Positions 9,211 to 20,119 of a stretch of DNA of 64,000 bases are shown here, one piece after another. Source of the DNA: Pseudomonas sp. GL-B-19 (GTDB lineage: Bacteria; Pseudomonadota; Gammaproteobacteria; Pseudomonadales; Pseudomonadaceae); the NCBI RefSeq assembly GCF_019956415.1, contig NZ_JAHBDK010000031.1, positions 186,001 through 250,000 on the forward strand. The letters are read 5' to 3'. The position numbers and the translations under genes were made by a program. Position 1 is the stretch's first letter. Each line of letters begins with the position of its first letter. A model generated the notes under the pieces. The model was not told where the DNA came from, did not search any database, and saw only the letters and a program-made list of their open reading frames with translations.

Positions 9211-10386
9211 TCAGGATAAGGTCTGTGCCTCAGGTACCACCACTTCCCGGACACAAGCCCCCCGCAACTGCCCCTCAAACTGCTCGATAATCGCCGCCCA
9301 ACCCTGCCTGCTCGCATGTTGGCGCGCATTCAACCGCACGCAACGCAACGTCTCGCGCTCTTCCAGCAGCCACACTGCCGCCTCGCAGAACGCCTCTTCA
9401 TCCCCCGGCATTGCCAGCACGCCGCTGTAGCCATGGCGAATATGCTGGGCCGCAGCCGCCTGGTCGTACGCGACCACACCCAATCCCGACGCCAGTGCTT
9501 CAAGCACCACGTTGCCAAAGGTTTCGGTCATGCTCGGAAACAAAAATACATCGCCTGACGCATAGTGACTGGCCAACGCTTCGCCCCGTTGTGAACCGCA
9601 GAAAACCGCCTCGGGCAGTTCCTGCTCCAGCGCCGTTCGTTGCGGGCCGTCGCCGATCACGATCAAGCGTAGGTTGCGCTGTGGATAAGTGGATTTCAGC
9701 ACGTCGAAACTGCGCTTGAGCAAGCCCAGGTTTTTCTCGGGTGCCAAGCGCCCGACATGAATGACTGCAATGTCATCTTCGGCCAATCCCCACTGTTCGC
9801 GCAGCGATATCAGCCTTTTGCTCGGATGAAACAATTGGCTGTCGACACCCCGAGAGAGCAATGCCAAACGCTCGAATTGCCGACGCTCAAGCTCCATCCG
9901 CTGGCTGGGGCTCGGCACCAGTGTCAGGGTCGAGCGGTTGTGGAACCAGCGCAGGTAGTGAGTCAGCAATCGGGTCAGGACCCCCAGCCCGTATTGGCTG
10001 GAGTATTGCTGAAAGTTGGTGTGAAAACCGCTGACCACCGAGATCCCCAGCCGCCGTGCTGCGCGTAACGCCGACAAGCCCAGTGGCCCTTCGGTGGCGA
10101 TGTACAGCACGTCCGGGCGATGCCGCGTCCAGCGCCTTAGCAGCTTGTGCATAGACGACTGGCCCCATTGCAAACCGGGATAACCTGGCAGCGGCCAGCC
10201 GCGACACAACAGCAAATCATCGTCACTGCTCAACAGCTGATCACACACCTGACGTGGCCGCACCAATTCCACCTGATGCCCACGCGCGCGCAAGCCATCG
10301 CACAAGCGACCAAGGGTATTGGCCACGCCGTTGATTTCCGGTGGGAATGTTTCAGTGATCAGGGTGATATGCAGAGCTGTCGTCAT
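9211..10386 (-). CDS. Glycosyltransferase family 4 (GT-B)
   Basis: About 391 residues. The N-terminal LITETFPPEINGVANTLGRL and the C-terminal HVGRLAPEKNL, GDGPQR and SMTETFGNVVLEALASG (the EX7E-type donor site) are typical of GT4 retaining glycosyltransferases, close to the alpha-mannosyl transferases that modify lipids. It is cytoplasmic or peripheral to the membrane. The acceptor is unknown. The start is unsure: ATG at 10386 matches the conserved N-terminus, while ATG at 10410 adds eight residues; neither has a strong ribosome site. Confidence 0.88.
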   Translation of the reverse strand: MTTALHITLITETFPPEINGVANTLGRLCDGLRARGHQVELVRPRQVCDQLLSSDDDLLLCRGWPLPGYPGLQWGQSSMHKLLRRWTRHRPDVLYIATEGPLGLSALRAARRLGISVVSGFHTNFQQYSSQYGLGVLTRLLTHYLRWFHNRSTLTLVPSPSQRMELERRQFERLALLSRGVDSQLFHPSKRLISLREQWGLAEDDIAVIHVGRLAPEKNLGLLKRSFDVLKSTYPQRNLRLIVIGDGPQRTALEQELPEAVFCGSQRGEALASHYASGDVFLFPSMTETFGNVVLEALASGLGVVAYDQAAAAQHIRHGYSGVLAMPGDEEAFCEAAVWLLEERETLRCVRLNARQHASRQGWAAIIEQFEGQLRGACVREVVVPEAQTLS

Positions 10387-10457
10387 GACCTCAGTGTCGG
10401 CTGAGGCCATGTCTTGGTTATTTCAGAGCGATGATGGATTTGTGACGATCGCCGGCT

Positions 10458-12047
10458 TTACGTCGACGTATTTTTGTCGGCTGGTTCAGGTGGAGGATGA
10501 GCAACAGAACGCGCGATTTCCGACAGAGATTTATAATCAGGAGCTGCATGCGGCGAGTCCCAGGTTCGCTGACCCAGAGGCAGTATCCACTTAATCAGAT
10601 CTGACCAGACCGCTTCAGGAGGGAGGTAGTCAGGTTCGTCTGCCCAGACCTGAATGCCCGCACCCGCCATAGTTGGAATATTCGGAGGAATCACCGTTAT
10701 TTCCCTTCCTGCCTCGGCGATGAAGTAGTTGGGACGCCAAACATCATAGATTCCATGAGGCGAATGTTTGGGGTGGATTACATTCTCCCAATCCTTGCGA
10801 ATGATGAAGTAAAAGTCGCCGTGAGAGTTCTTCACGGTGTAGCCGGCATCAACTAATTCCTTCGCACTCATCTCGTTACGACCGCCAATCGAACCCCACA
10901 GGCTCCAGCATTCGATTTCTACTGTTTTGTCCAGATTGATAGCCGCATTTCGATTGACGGCTCCGTCGTTCCAGACCCGCGCGATTTTGCCGTTTTCCTG
11001 GACAAGCTTGGCAAGGTCGTTGACGAAGAATCTCACGGCATCCTCTGAGGTCGCGTTGGGATTGCCGGATTCTTGACGCGCATACTGCGCTAATTGTGGC
11101 GTGTTGTTGTGGCTGATTGGACTGAGAAAATACTCGTCAGCCCCCAAATGCAGATAGCGGCTGTTCGGGAACATGTTGAGCAGATCGCTGACCAGAGTTT
11201 TGAGAAAGTCTCGAGCAGCTTGGATGCTGAAGTCGAGCGCCTTCGAAACAATCGTGCCGTTCGAGAGCTCAAGTTGAAACTCTGGCCTGTTACGCAGAAT
11301 CCAATTCATATGCCCGGGTGTTTCAATCTCAGGGATGACGTCAATGTGATAAGAGGCAGCGGTGTCGAGAATGTCCGTGAGTTGCGCTGCAGTCCAGGCT
11401 TCGGGGCTGGCGATGTCGCAGAAGGAAGGGAAGTTTACCCGTACCCCCTCGTTATCCGTCAGGTGCAAATGCAGCATATTGAGTTGGTTCCAGGCCATCT
11501 CGCGTAACAGGTTTTTCATCCATTCGACACTGTAATACTTGCGTCCCACATCAATCATTACCGAGCGTTCGGCGTAGACCGGGGCATCGATGATTACCGC
11601 TGCAGTGAGTGTCGAAGAAACCCAGGCTGCTTTATTCAGGGTCGTCAATGCCCGGGCCATGGCCTTTAGCGTTGCTGCGTAGACTTGAACAGTTTCCAGG
11701 ATATCGATCCGGTAACACTCACTTTGCCCATTGGGAGGGATCGGTACGCTCCCCGTGATTGGCGCCGTCAGTGTCAGGTCTACATCACCAGCATGCTGAG
11801 TTCTTTCGGACTTGAGAAGAATGGTGGGCGGTTTTTCAAGTCCGGCTGCCCCTGCGAACCCGAAAGCTAAACGCGTTGCCAAGGGCCGCAGGTTTTCGCT
11901 TTGGATAAAAATTATCGTGCTCGCACTGATAGTAAATGGAACGCCGTTTACTTCGTCCGCAGCATTCAGGACAGCAGGGCTGAAGCTGGTCCATGGAAAG
12001 CGCTTATCGTCGAGGGTGGGGGGAAGTCGTCTTGATTTGTTATTCAT
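10458..12047 (-). CDS. Glycoside hydrolase family 20 (beta-N-acetylhexosaminidase-like)
   Basis: 529 residues. The GH20 barrel is recognised by MIDVGRKYY, NQLNMLHLHLTDNEGVRV, EIETPGHMNW and the catalytic pair Asp304-Glu305 in HLGADEY, which use substrate-assisted catalysis to remove terminal GlcNAc/GalNAc. An N-terminal alpha/beta domain precedes it. No signal peptide is visible after the ATG at 12047 (GGAG nine bases upstream), so secretion by a classical route is not supported. It separates the glycosyltransferase from cysZ, looks AT-richer than its neighbours, and is probably an acquired gene. Confidence 0.85.
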   Translation of the reverse strand: MNNKSRRLPPTLDDKRFPWTSFSPAVLNAADEVNGVPFTISASTIIFIQSENLRPLATRLAFGFAGAAGLEKPPTILLKSERTQHAGDVDLTLTAPITGSVPIPPNGQSECYRIDILETVQVYAATLKAMARALTTLNKAAWVSSTLTAAVIIDAPVYAERSVMIDVGRKYYSVEWMKNLLREMAWNQLNMLHLHLTDNEGVRVNFPSFCDIASPEAWTAAQLTDILDTAASYHIDVIPEIETPGHMNWILRNRPEFQLELSNGTIVSKALDFSIQAARDFLKTLVSDLLNMFPNSRYLHLGADEYFLSPISHNNTPQLAQYARQESGNPNATSEDAVRFFVNDLAKLVQENGKIARVWNDGAVNRNAAINLDKTVEIECWSLWGSIGGRNEMSAKELVDAGYTVKNSHGDFYFIIRKDWENVIHPKHSPHGIYDVWRPNYFIAEAGREITVIPPNIPTMAGAGIQVWADEPDYLPPEAVWSDLIKWILPLGQRTWDSPHAAPDYKSLSEIARSVAHPPPEPADKNTST

Positions 12048-12263
12048 TGGTCTGATCTCCAAGTGACAAGGAAGGATTCGACCCGGACAACTTGGATATT
12101 CTCAACGCGGGTGAGCCAACGTTCTATTAGCTATAGAAATCAGTTTGCTGACTACTGTCAGAAATAACAGGTCGGAAGACTCACTCATGAAAAAACATGG
12201 CAGTGACCCATCAAACGGCCCCGAGAGAACTGGTGCAATTTTCAATGCTGCAATGGCGATCGG

Positions 12264-13010
12264 TCACTTTTCCAACGCTTCCGCGCCGCGCTCACGCACC
12301 CAGAACAACGTCGCCCCGGCCACGGCGGCCGGCATCATCAGGATGTTCACCACCGGGATCAGCAGCACCAGATACACGCTGCCGCCAAAGCTCATGCTCT
12401 GCCAGCGTTTCTGCCGCAGCCAGGCGAGCATTTCGTTCCAGCCCAGCTTGTGGTTGTCCGCCGGATAGTCGATGTACTGGATCGCCATCATCCACACCCC
12501 GAACAGCAGCCACAGCGGTGCGGCAATGATGTTCACCACCGGGATAAAGGACAGGATGAACAGCCCGATTGCCCGTGGCAGGAAATAGCCGAGTTTGCGC
12601 ATCTCCCGGGCCAGGGTGCGCGGGATCATGGCGGTCAGCTCGCCCCAGCTGAAGGCCGGGAAATCGTCGGTGCCACGCACCACCACTTCGACTTTTTCCG
12701 CGAGGAAGCCGTTGAAAGGCGCGGCGATGACGTTGGCGAGCATGGTGAAGGTAAAAAACACCATCAACACCACCAGCACCACAAAAATCGGCCAGAGGAT
12801 GTAGTTGAGAAAACTCAGCCAGTCGGGCAGGGTCGGCATCAGCGTATCGACCCACAGGCTGAATTGATGGCCGGCCAGATAAATCAATCCGACGAACAGC
12901 ACCAGGTTGATTGCCAGCGGCAATAACACGAATAAACGCAGGCTGGGGCTCAGAACCAGCTTGAGGCCTTCGCGCAGGTATTGCGGTCCGGACAGGACAG
13001 GTGCGGGCAT
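12264..13010 (-). CDS. cysZ: Sulfate transporter CysZ
   Basis: 248 residues with several membrane segments (about 25-50, 65-95, 145-175, 205-235), matching the CysZ/EI24 family. It carries sulfate across the inner membrane for cysteine synthesis, in line with cysDNC in the same window. The family signature around residues 50-60 and the conserved [10 protein letters not shown] stretch are present. ATG at 13010 gives the usual length. Confidence 0.93.
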   Translation of the reverse strand: MPAPVLSGPQYLREGLKLVLSPSLRLFVLLPLAINLVLFVGLIYLAGHQFSLWVDTLMPTLPDWLSFLNYILWPIFVVLVVLMVFFTFTMLANVIAAPFNGFLAEKVEVVVRGTDDFPAFSWGELTAMIPRTLAREMRKLGYFLPRAIGLFILSFIPVVNIIAAPLWLLFGVWMMAIQYIDYPADNHKLGWNEMLAWLRQKRWQSMSFGGSVYLVLLIPVVNILMMPAAVAGATLFWVRERGAEALEK

Positions 13011-14286
<1,276 letters not shown>

Positions 14287-14299
14287 GATCGTTGAAATG

Positions 14300-14330
14300 A
14301 AAAAAACCGGCTTTCAGCCGGTTTTTTTGT
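14300..14330 (+). terminator. Rho-independent terminator of trxB
   Basis: AAAAAACCGGCT-TTC-AGCCGGTTTTTTT starts about 15 bases past the stop and is symmetric, so it could end transcription from both sides. Confidence 0.92.
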
Positions 14331-14425
14331 GCTCGCGATAGCGGTGTATCAATCGACATCAATGTTGAATGATAAATTGCCATCGTCGGAACGCCGCCCG
14401 GAGCCGGCTCGCTCCCACAGGGGAA
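14331..14425. repeat. Degenerate REPIN
   Basis: GCTCGCGATAGCGGTGTATC at the left and CCATCG...CGGCTCGCTCCCACAG at the right are eroded arms of the common repeat. The middle (TCGACATCAATGTTGAATG) resembles the loop of the repeats at 59669 and 63410, which shows they belong to one REPIN family. Confidence 0.6.
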
Positions 14426-14436
14426 GTGTGGGACCT

Positions 14437-15720
14437 TCAGCCCTTGAGCCGCTCTTGGACATAGTCCATCACCTTCAGCGATTTATAGATCGCATTGGCC
14501 GCCACTCGACCAAACGGCCCGCCATTCCAGTCCAGCAGGTAAGGCTTGAACAACTCATGGCGCGCACTTTCCCCGCACACGGCTTCGGCAATCACCCTGC
14601 CGCCGATTGAGCCGGTATTCAAACCGTGACCACCAAAAGAAGTGCAGGCCCAGACGCCCGGTTCCAGTAGCCCGAGGTTGGGCATTTTATTGGTGGAGTA
14701 ACCCATCAGGCCGGACCAGGCCAATTCGATTTTTGCCGGAGCCAGTTGCGGATAAACCGACACCATGTCGGCCTTCAGCATGGCTGCAAGCGCTTTCTCA
14801 TTCTGTTCGTTGCGGGTGGTAATGCGTCCGCCCCAAAGCAGGCGGTCACCTTCGACGATGCGATAGTAGTCCGAAGCTCGACGGTCATCGGAGAAGGCCG
14901 CACCGGAGTCGAGGACGTTTTTGATCGAGTCGCCCAAGTGTTCGGTCAACACCACGTAGGTGGCGATGGGCAGGTAAGCGCGGCTGAGTTTTTGCAGCTC
15001 AGGGCCGCCATAACCGCCCGCGCAAAACACCAGATCTTTGCAGCTTACGGTGCCACGCGCGGTCTTGACGATTTTGTCGTTACCTTCGCGATGCCAGGCG
15101 AGCATTTTCGATTGCTCGAAAATTCTGCCACCAGCCGTTTCAATGGCATGGGCCAGGCCCAGGCAATAATTGAGCGGGTGGAAGTGCATGGCGTTCGGAT
15201 CTTCGACGCCTTGGAAATAGCGCAAGGTGTGAGCCCGTTCGCGGACCTGGGCGGTATCGAGGTAGTTGAGTTCATAACCGAAGTCGCGGCGCATGGTTTC
15301 GATGTGGTTTTTCACACCAGCGCCGTCGTCGTAGCGCTTGACCCGAATCGTGCCAGCGGATGGCGCGCAACCGGGCAAAGCCAGTTCGATAATATTGCGG
15401 CGGACGATCTCCACACCTTCGGCCGACATCTGGAATAGCGCCCTGGCGTGTTCCAGCCCAAGTTTCTTGCGAATCGCTCCAGACCCCTCAGCCCAACCCG
15501 GTGAGACCACGCCGCCATTGCGGCCGGACGCGCCCCAGGCCACCTGATTGGCTTCAAGGATGATCACGCGCTTGCCGCGACGGGTCAGCTCCAGGGCAGC
15601 AGTGAGACCGGCGATACCGGCACCGATGATGCACACATCGCAGGTTTCGTTGGTGTTCAATTCTGGCCTGGCTGCGCGTGGCAGCGAGGTTTGGGAATAC
15701 CAGGTGTTGGGGAAGGACAT
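14437..15720 (-). CDS. FAD-dependent oxidoreductase (DAO family, PuuB-like)
   Basis: 427 residues. The N-terminal dinucleotide fold has CDVCIIGAGIAGLTAALELTR, followed by GASGRNGG, and the C-terminus has TSFGGHGLNTGS, as in gamma-glutamylputrescine oxidase and related amine/amino-acid oxidases. It would oxidise an amine or amino acid taken in by the adjacent ABC system. Start ATG 15720 has AAGGA upstream; a TTG two codons earlier is less likely. It is the last gene of the minus-strand group 19912-14437. The exact substrate is not determined. Confidence 0.88.
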   Translation of the reverse strand: MSFPNTWYSQTSLPRAARPELNTNETCDVCIIGAGIAGLTAALELTRRGKRVIILEANQVAWGASGRNGGVVSPGWAEGSGAIRKKLGLEHARALFQMSAEGVEIVRRNIIELALPGCAPSAGTIRVKRYDDGAGVKNHIETMRRDFGYELNYLDTAQVRERAHTLRYFQGVEDPNAMHFHPLNYCLGLAHAIETAGGRIFEQSKMLAWHREGNDKIVKTARGTVSCKDLVFCAGGYGGPELQKLSRAYLPIATYVVLTEHLGDSIKNVLDSGAAFSDDRRASDYYRIVEGDRLLWGGRITTRNEQNEKALAAMLKADMVSVYPQLAPAKIELAWSGLMGYSTNKMPNLGLLEPGVWACTSFGGHGLNTGSIGGRVIAEAVCGESARHELFKPYLLDWNGGPFGRVAANAIYKSLKVMDYVQERLKG

Positions 15721-15766
15721 GGTCAATCCTTGAGAAATGGCCAGTAAATTATGCGTACGTCAAACA

Positions 15767-15870
15767 TTGTGGGAGCGAGCCTGCTCGCGAAAAAACGCAA
15801 GGGCGACGCGGGCATTCAGCAAAGCCGTGTCATCGTTGACGTCCATCGCGAGCAGGCTCGCTCCCACAGT
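15767..15870. repeat. REPIN
   Basis: TGTGGGAGCGAGCCTGCTCG and its inverted copy flank about 50 bases, between the binding-protein gene and the FAD oxidase. It may limit read-through or stabilise the upstream message. Confidence 0.85.
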
Positions 15871-15881
15871 GGACAGGCGTA

Positions 15882-16715
15882 CTACTTGAGAGTCGAGTAA
15901 TCCACGCCGTACCACTTGTCCGACAGCTTGGTCAGCGTGCCGTCCTTGTGCATCTCACCGATGATTTCACCCAGCTTGGCTTTTAGCTCCGGGTCACCCT
16001 TGTCGGTGGCAATGGCCAGCGGCTCATAAAACACCACAGCGTTGTCGACGGCGCGCAGTGGATAGCCTTTCTTGACGGCGGCATCCAGGGTGCTGCGTTG
16101 CGTGAGGATTGCGTCCAGCCGGGTGCCATCGCCCAGGCGCAGATCGTCGAGCGGGCCGACGGAGCCGGCGTAGGTCTTCATTTTTTCGGTTTTTACGTCG
16201 TAGACAACTGGCGGTACGTCAGTGGTTTCGATGGCCAGCGCCTGGCTGAAATAGTCTTCTGACGTAGTGCCGCCTTCGACGCCGATGGTTTTGCCATTGA
16301 GTGCTTTGTGGTCGGAGACCGTGGATTTGTTGTGCACCGCAAACACATAAGGCACGTAGTAATAAGTCCCGGGGAAATCGAGAATCCGCGCACGACTCTT
16401 CGTCGCGGTCATCGAGCCCACAGAAACATCCCAGCGGCCATTCCACTTGCCTGCGGTAATCACATCCCAGTCGGGTGTGATGAATTTGGCCTCGACGCCG
16501 AGACGCTTGGCAATTTCCTTGGACACATCGATATCAAAACCGTCGATTTCATTCTTGTCGTTGATGAATCCCTGCGGTGGCCAGGTCGCCGACGTGGCAA
16601 CGGTCAACGTCTTGCTGCTCTGGATTTTGTCTAGCACGGCACCGGCATTGGCGACGCCGACAAACAACAGTGACAAGGAGGCTGCGAGGGTGATTGCGTG
16701 TTTCTTACTGAGCAT
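15882..16715 (-). CDS. Amino-acid/amine ABC transporter, periplasmic binding protein
   Basis: 277 residues of the SBP_bac_3 family. A signal peptide (MLSKKHAITLAASLSLLFVG, cleavage after ANA) leads into LDKIQSSKTLTVATSATWPPQGF and GFDIDVSKEIAKRLG, the usual polar-amino-acid binding fold. The ATG at 16715 sits six bases after GGAG and gives a clean signal peptide. It works with the ATPase and permease just upstream in the same transcript. The ligand is not readable; the enzymes around it suggest an amino acid or gamma-glutamyl amine. Confidence 0.92.
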   Translation of the reverse strand: MLSKKHAITLAASLSLLFVGVANAGAVLDKIQSSKTLTVATSATWPPQGFINDKNEIDGFDIDVSKEIAKRLGVEAKFITPDWDVITAGKWNGRWDVSVGSMTATKSRARILDFPGTYYYVPYVFAVHNKSTVSDHKALNGKTIGVEGGTTSEDYFSQALAIETTDVPPVVYDVKTEKMKTYAGSVGPLDDLRLGDGTRLDAILTQRSTLDAAVKKGYPLRAVDNAVVFYEPLAIATDKGDPELKAKLGEIIGEMHKDGTLTKLSDKWYGVDYSTLK

Positions 16716-16761
16716 GTCCATCTCCACTTCTCGTTATTGTTATGCGGGGGTAAAGCGCTTC

Positions 16762-17553
16762 TCAGTGACCGATGATTTGCGACAGAAATTTCTGCGCGCG
16801 TTCGGTCTGCGGGTTGTTGAAAAACTCGGCAGGGGTGGCTTGTTCGATGACCTGTCCCTGATCCATGAACAGCACCCGGTCGGCTACCTTGCTGGCAAAA
16901 CCCATTTCGTGGGTCACGCAGATCATGGTCATGCCGTCGGTGGCCAATTCGCTCATGACGTCCAGCACCTCGTGGACCATTTCCGGGTCCAGCGCGGAGG
17001 TCGGTTCGTCGAACAGCATCACTTTGGGATTCATGCACAGCGCCCGGGCAATCGCCACGCGCTGCTGCTGACCGCCGGACAGTTGCGAGGGGTACTTGTC
17101 GGCATGCTCGGCAATTCGTACGCGTTCGAGATAAACCAGCGCGCGTTTTTTCGCTTCGGCGGATGACACGCCCTGTACCAGTTGCGGGGCCAGCGTCAGG
17201 TTATCCATCACACTCAAGTGCGGGAACAGGTTGAAGCTCTGAAACACCATGCCGATTTCGCTGCGTACGGCGCTGACACTTTCCGCTTCGCTGGTGAGGG
17301 TGATGCCGTTGACTTGTATGTGGCCTTTCTGAAAATTTTCCAGGTGATTGATGCAACGAATCATCGTCGATTTGCCCGAGCCTGACGGCCCGCACACCAC
17401 CAGAATTTCGCCGGTGGCGACGTTCAGGTCGACATCGCGCAAGGCGTGAAAATTGCCGTACCACTTGTTCAGGCCAGTGATCGAAATCATCGCGGGGCCA
17501 GGTTTTACAGCCGCGGCCAGGTCGAGTTGTTCAGCGGTATTGGTTCGAGTCAT
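16762..17553 (-). CDS. Amino-acid ABC transporter ATP-binding protein (GlnQ/HisP type)
   Basis: 263 residues. Walker A is GPSGSGKST, the Q-loop lies in [12 protein letters not shown], the ABC signature is LSGGQQQR, Walker B is [12 protein letters not shown] and the switch His is in VTHEMGFA. This is the standard polar amino-acid uptake ATPase at the inner membrane. About 20 extra residues precede the first beta strand ([12 protein letters not shown]), so a shorter start at that Met is possible. It begins six bases after the permease stop. Confidence 0.95.
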   Translation of the reverse strand: MTRTNTAEQLDLAAAVKPGPAMISITGLNKWYGNFHALRDVDLNVATGEILVVCGPSGSGKSTMIRCINHLENFQKGHIQVNGITLTSEAESVSAVRSEIGMVFQSFNLFPHLSVMDNLTLAPQLVQGVSSAEAKKRALVYLERVRIAEHADKYPSQLSGGQQQRVAIARALCMNPKVMLFDEPTSALDPEMVHEVLDVMSELATDGMTMICVTHEMGFASKVADRVLFMDQGQVIEQATPAEFFNNPQTERAQKFLSQIIGH

Positions 17554-17559
17554 CGCGTA

Positions 17560-18534
17560 TCAGCCCCTTGCCGTGGAACGGTTGACCCGTTTTTCGATTC
17601 GCGCCTGCACCCGTTCGAGAATGAACGACAGCGCCCAGTAGATCATCGCCGCAGTGATCAACATCTCCAGGTGGCGGAAGTCTGCCCGACCCTGGGTCTT
17701 GGCCAGGTACATCAGTTCCCAGACGCCGATCACCGACACCAGCGAACTGTCCTTTAGCATGGCGATAAACTGATTGCCGGTCGGCGGAATAATCACCCGC
17801 AAGGCCTGGGGCATGATCACGCGGCTGAGGGTTTTGAACGGGCTGATGTTCAGGGCACGCGAAGCTTCCCACTGGCCGACCGGAATGCTCTGGATACCGG
17901 CACGGAAAATTTCGGTCATGTAGGCGCCATAGCACAGCGACAGCGCAAGGATGCCGGCCGGCACCGCGTCAACCACATAGCCGAGTTGCGGCAGGCCCAG
18001 GTAAATCAGGTAGATCTGAATCAGCAGCGGCACGCCGCGAAAGAACGAGGTGTAGAACGAGGCGAGGGCATTGGCCAAGCCATTGTTCGACAACTTGGCC
18101 ACTGCGCCGATCAACGCCAGCACAAACGCGATCACAATGGCCAAGGCGGAGATGTACAAGGTGGTGGCAGCGCCCTGGAGGATCAGGAAGCCGACTTTGT
18201 CGAGAATGAAACTGTAGGAGAGGTCGAAGGTATCGAAGAAAGCGAGAAACAGGATCAGCAGCTCGACCCACACCACGGTGGTTTGCACCTTGAACTTCAA
18301 GCGCCCGAGGACATGGAAGTTCAGCGTGCCCAGTGCCGCAATACCAAGGCCGATGGCGATGTTGCGAGCGGTGAGGCTGTCCGGGGCATTGCCTAGCAGC
18401 GGTTGCAGAAAATGGCTTAGGGCGCTGTTGCCCAGGTTCATCAGGTAGGAGCCGAGGAACAGCACCACGGCGACGGCGAGCAGGAATTGAGGATCGTTGG
18501 ACTTTTTCTTATAAATTATATTGTCGTGATACAT
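17560..18534 (-). CDS. Amino-acid ABC transporter permease (HisM/GlnP type)
   Basis: 324 residues, longer than usual because three extra N-terminal membrane segments (to about residue 115) precede the typical domain. The EAA loop reads EASRALNISPFKTLSRVIMPQALRVIIPP in two parts around residues 225-255 and contacts the ATPase. One permease gene suggests a homodimeric channel. It lies in the order aminotransferase-permease-ATPase-binding protein-oxidase. Confidence 0.93.
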   Translation of the reverse strand: MYHDNIIYKKKSNDPQFLLAVAVVLFLGSYLMNLGNSALSHFLQPLLGNAPDSLTARNIAIGLGIAALGTLNFHVLGRLKFKVQTTVVWVELLILFLAFFDTFDLSYSFILDKVGFLILQGAATTLYISALAIVIAFVLALIGAVAKLSNNGLANALASFYTSFFRGVPLLIQIYLIYLGLPQLGYVVDAVPAGILALSLCYGAYMTEIFRAGIQSIPVGQWEASRALNISPFKTLSRVIMPQALRVIIPPTGNQFIAMLKDSSLVSVIGVWELMYLAKTQGRADFRHLEMLITAAMIYWALSFILERVQARIEKRVNRSTARG

Positions 18535-18661
18535 GACTGCCTCAATGTGTAGGTGGTGATGATCTCGCTAAGTAAAGGGGGTTTTAGTCAGTATTGCGGT
18601 GCGGATTCGGGGACAACAAGCGAACTTAATTCGCTATGTCAGTCCCTGAACTCATTTGCTA

Positions 18662-19912
18662 TCAAGACAGTTTGGCGAGGCATGCCTCAAGGATGTCCAG
18701 CCCTTCCTCCAGCACCGCCGCTTCGGTGGTCAATGGCGCCAACAGTCGGATGATGTGGCGCGACTTGCCGCTGGGCATCAACAGCAAACCGGCGTCTCGT
18801 GCCAATGCCAATAGTTGCGTCAACTGGGCCGACGCCGGCGTGCCATCGGCATTGATCAGCTCGATGCCGCGCATCGCACCCACGCCGGTCAAACGACCCA
18901 GATACGGTGAAAGTTTGCTGTCGCGCCAGGCTTCGTAACGGCTGACAATCGCTTCTTCCTGCTGCGCGCCCCAGGCTTGCAAGTTGGCATCCGTCATTTC
19001 ATCCAGCGTCGCCAGCGCGGCGGCGCAGGCGATGGGATTGCCCGAATAAGTCCCGCCCAGACCGCCCTTGGGCAAGGTGTCGAGCAACGCTTTACGCCCG
19101 ACCACCGCACCGAGTGGCACGCCGCCGGCAATGCTTTTGCCCAGCAGGATCAAGTCTGGCTCGATGCCCAGTCGCGAGAACGCAAAACGCTGGCCGGTGC
19201 GGCCGAAACCGGACTGGATTTCATCAGCGATCAACAGGATGTTCTTTTCATCGCAGAACTTTCGCAGCGCTTGGGCAAATTCCACGTCCATCGTCAGGAA
19301 GCCCGCTTCGCCTTGCACCGGTTCGACGATAAAACACGCCACGTCATCGACGTCGATCTCGACGCTGAACAGTCGGTCCATGGCCTTCAAGGCGTCGGCG
19401 CAAGTTACGCCGTTGTCTTTGCTCGGATACGGCAAGTGAAACACCGGGCCCGGCAGCACGCCGACTTTCTGTTTGTAGGGGGCGACCTTGCCGTTGAGGT
19501 TGAGGGTGGCGAGGGTACGGCCGTGGAAGGCACCGTCGAAGGCGATCACGGCGGTGCGGCCGGTTGCACCACGGACGATCTTCAGGGCATTTTCCGCCGC
19601 TTCCGCGCCGCTGTTGGTGAGCATGCCGCTGACCGGGTAGTCCACCGGAATGAACGCAGTCAGGCGATCCATCAGCTCGATGTAAGGCACATGCGGGGCG
19701 GCGTTGAATGCGTAGTGGGTCAGTCGCGTGGCTTGTTCGCGAATGGCTTCGACGATGCGCGGGTGGCAATGGCCGAGGTTCAGTACGCCGATGCCGCCGA
19801 CGAAGTCGATGTAACGCTTGCCATCGGTGTCCCAGACCTCGGCATTTTTGCCGTGGCTGAGCGTGACAGGATGAACGATGTTGATCGACTGGCTGATGGA
19901 TTCGCTGCTCAT
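18662..19912 (-). CDS. Class III aminotransferase (4-aminobutyrate/diamine type)
   Basis: 416 residues of the PLP fold-type I, class III group. Marks are NSGAEAAENALKIVRGATGR, FHGRTLATL, the Asp-containing LLIADEIQSGFGRTG and the PLP lysine in LLGKSIAGGVPLGAV. It moves an omega- or alpha-amino group to a keto acid. Together with the downstream transporter and FAD oxidase it suggests uptake and breakdown of an amine or amino acid. GabT-like is the closest recognisable type; specificity is inferred. Confidence 0.9.
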   Translation of the reverse strand: MSSESISQSINIVHPVTLSHGKNAEVWDTDGKRYIDFVGGIGVLNLGHCHPRIVEAIREQATRLTHYAFNAAPHVPYIELMDRLTAFIPVDYPVSGMLTNSGAEAAENALKIVRGATGRTAVIAFDGAFHGRTLATLNLNGKVAPYKQKVGVLPGPVFHLPYPSKDNGVTCADALKAMDRLFSVEIDVDDVACFIVEPVQGEAGFLTMDVEFAQALRKFCDEKNILLIADEIQSGFGRTGQRFAFSRLGIEPDLILLGKSIAGGVPLGAVVGRKALLDTLPKGGLGGTYSGNPIACAAALATLDEMTDANLQAWGAQQEEAIVSRYEAWRDSKLSPYLGRLTGVGAMRGIELINADGTPASAQLTQLLALARDAGLLLMPSGKSRHIIRLLAPLTTEAAVLEEGLDILEACLAKLS

Positions 19913-20031
19913 GGATGACCGACTCTGAAGAAGGGATGCTTCTTTTTATCTAAGCCGCGAGCAGCGTTACCCGGCAAACGAAATAAAGTTGCCGGGTCAA
20001 TCTTAAAAGTCGGGATGTGGTGTGCCGCGAC

Positions 20032-20111
20032 TGTAGGAGCACGCGGGCGGCGTTCCGACTTGCCGGCGATGGCGTCCTTGAGATCGTTATCGCCGGCAAG
20101 CCGTGCTCCTG
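20032..20111. repeat. REPIN with a 15-base insert in one arm
   Basis: The right arm ATCGCCGGCAAGCCGTGCTCC pairs with TGTAGGAGCACG...CTTGCCGGCGAT on the left, but the left arm is split by about 15 extra bases (CGGGCGGCGTTCCGA). A similar insert occurs in the half-repeat near 50660. Confidence 0.75.
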
Positions 20112-20119
20112 CATTTTAT

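Noticed and set aside
12145..12468. Plus-strand frame between the GH20 and cysZ genes
   Set aside because: Mostly opposite cysZ; no ribosome site or motif.
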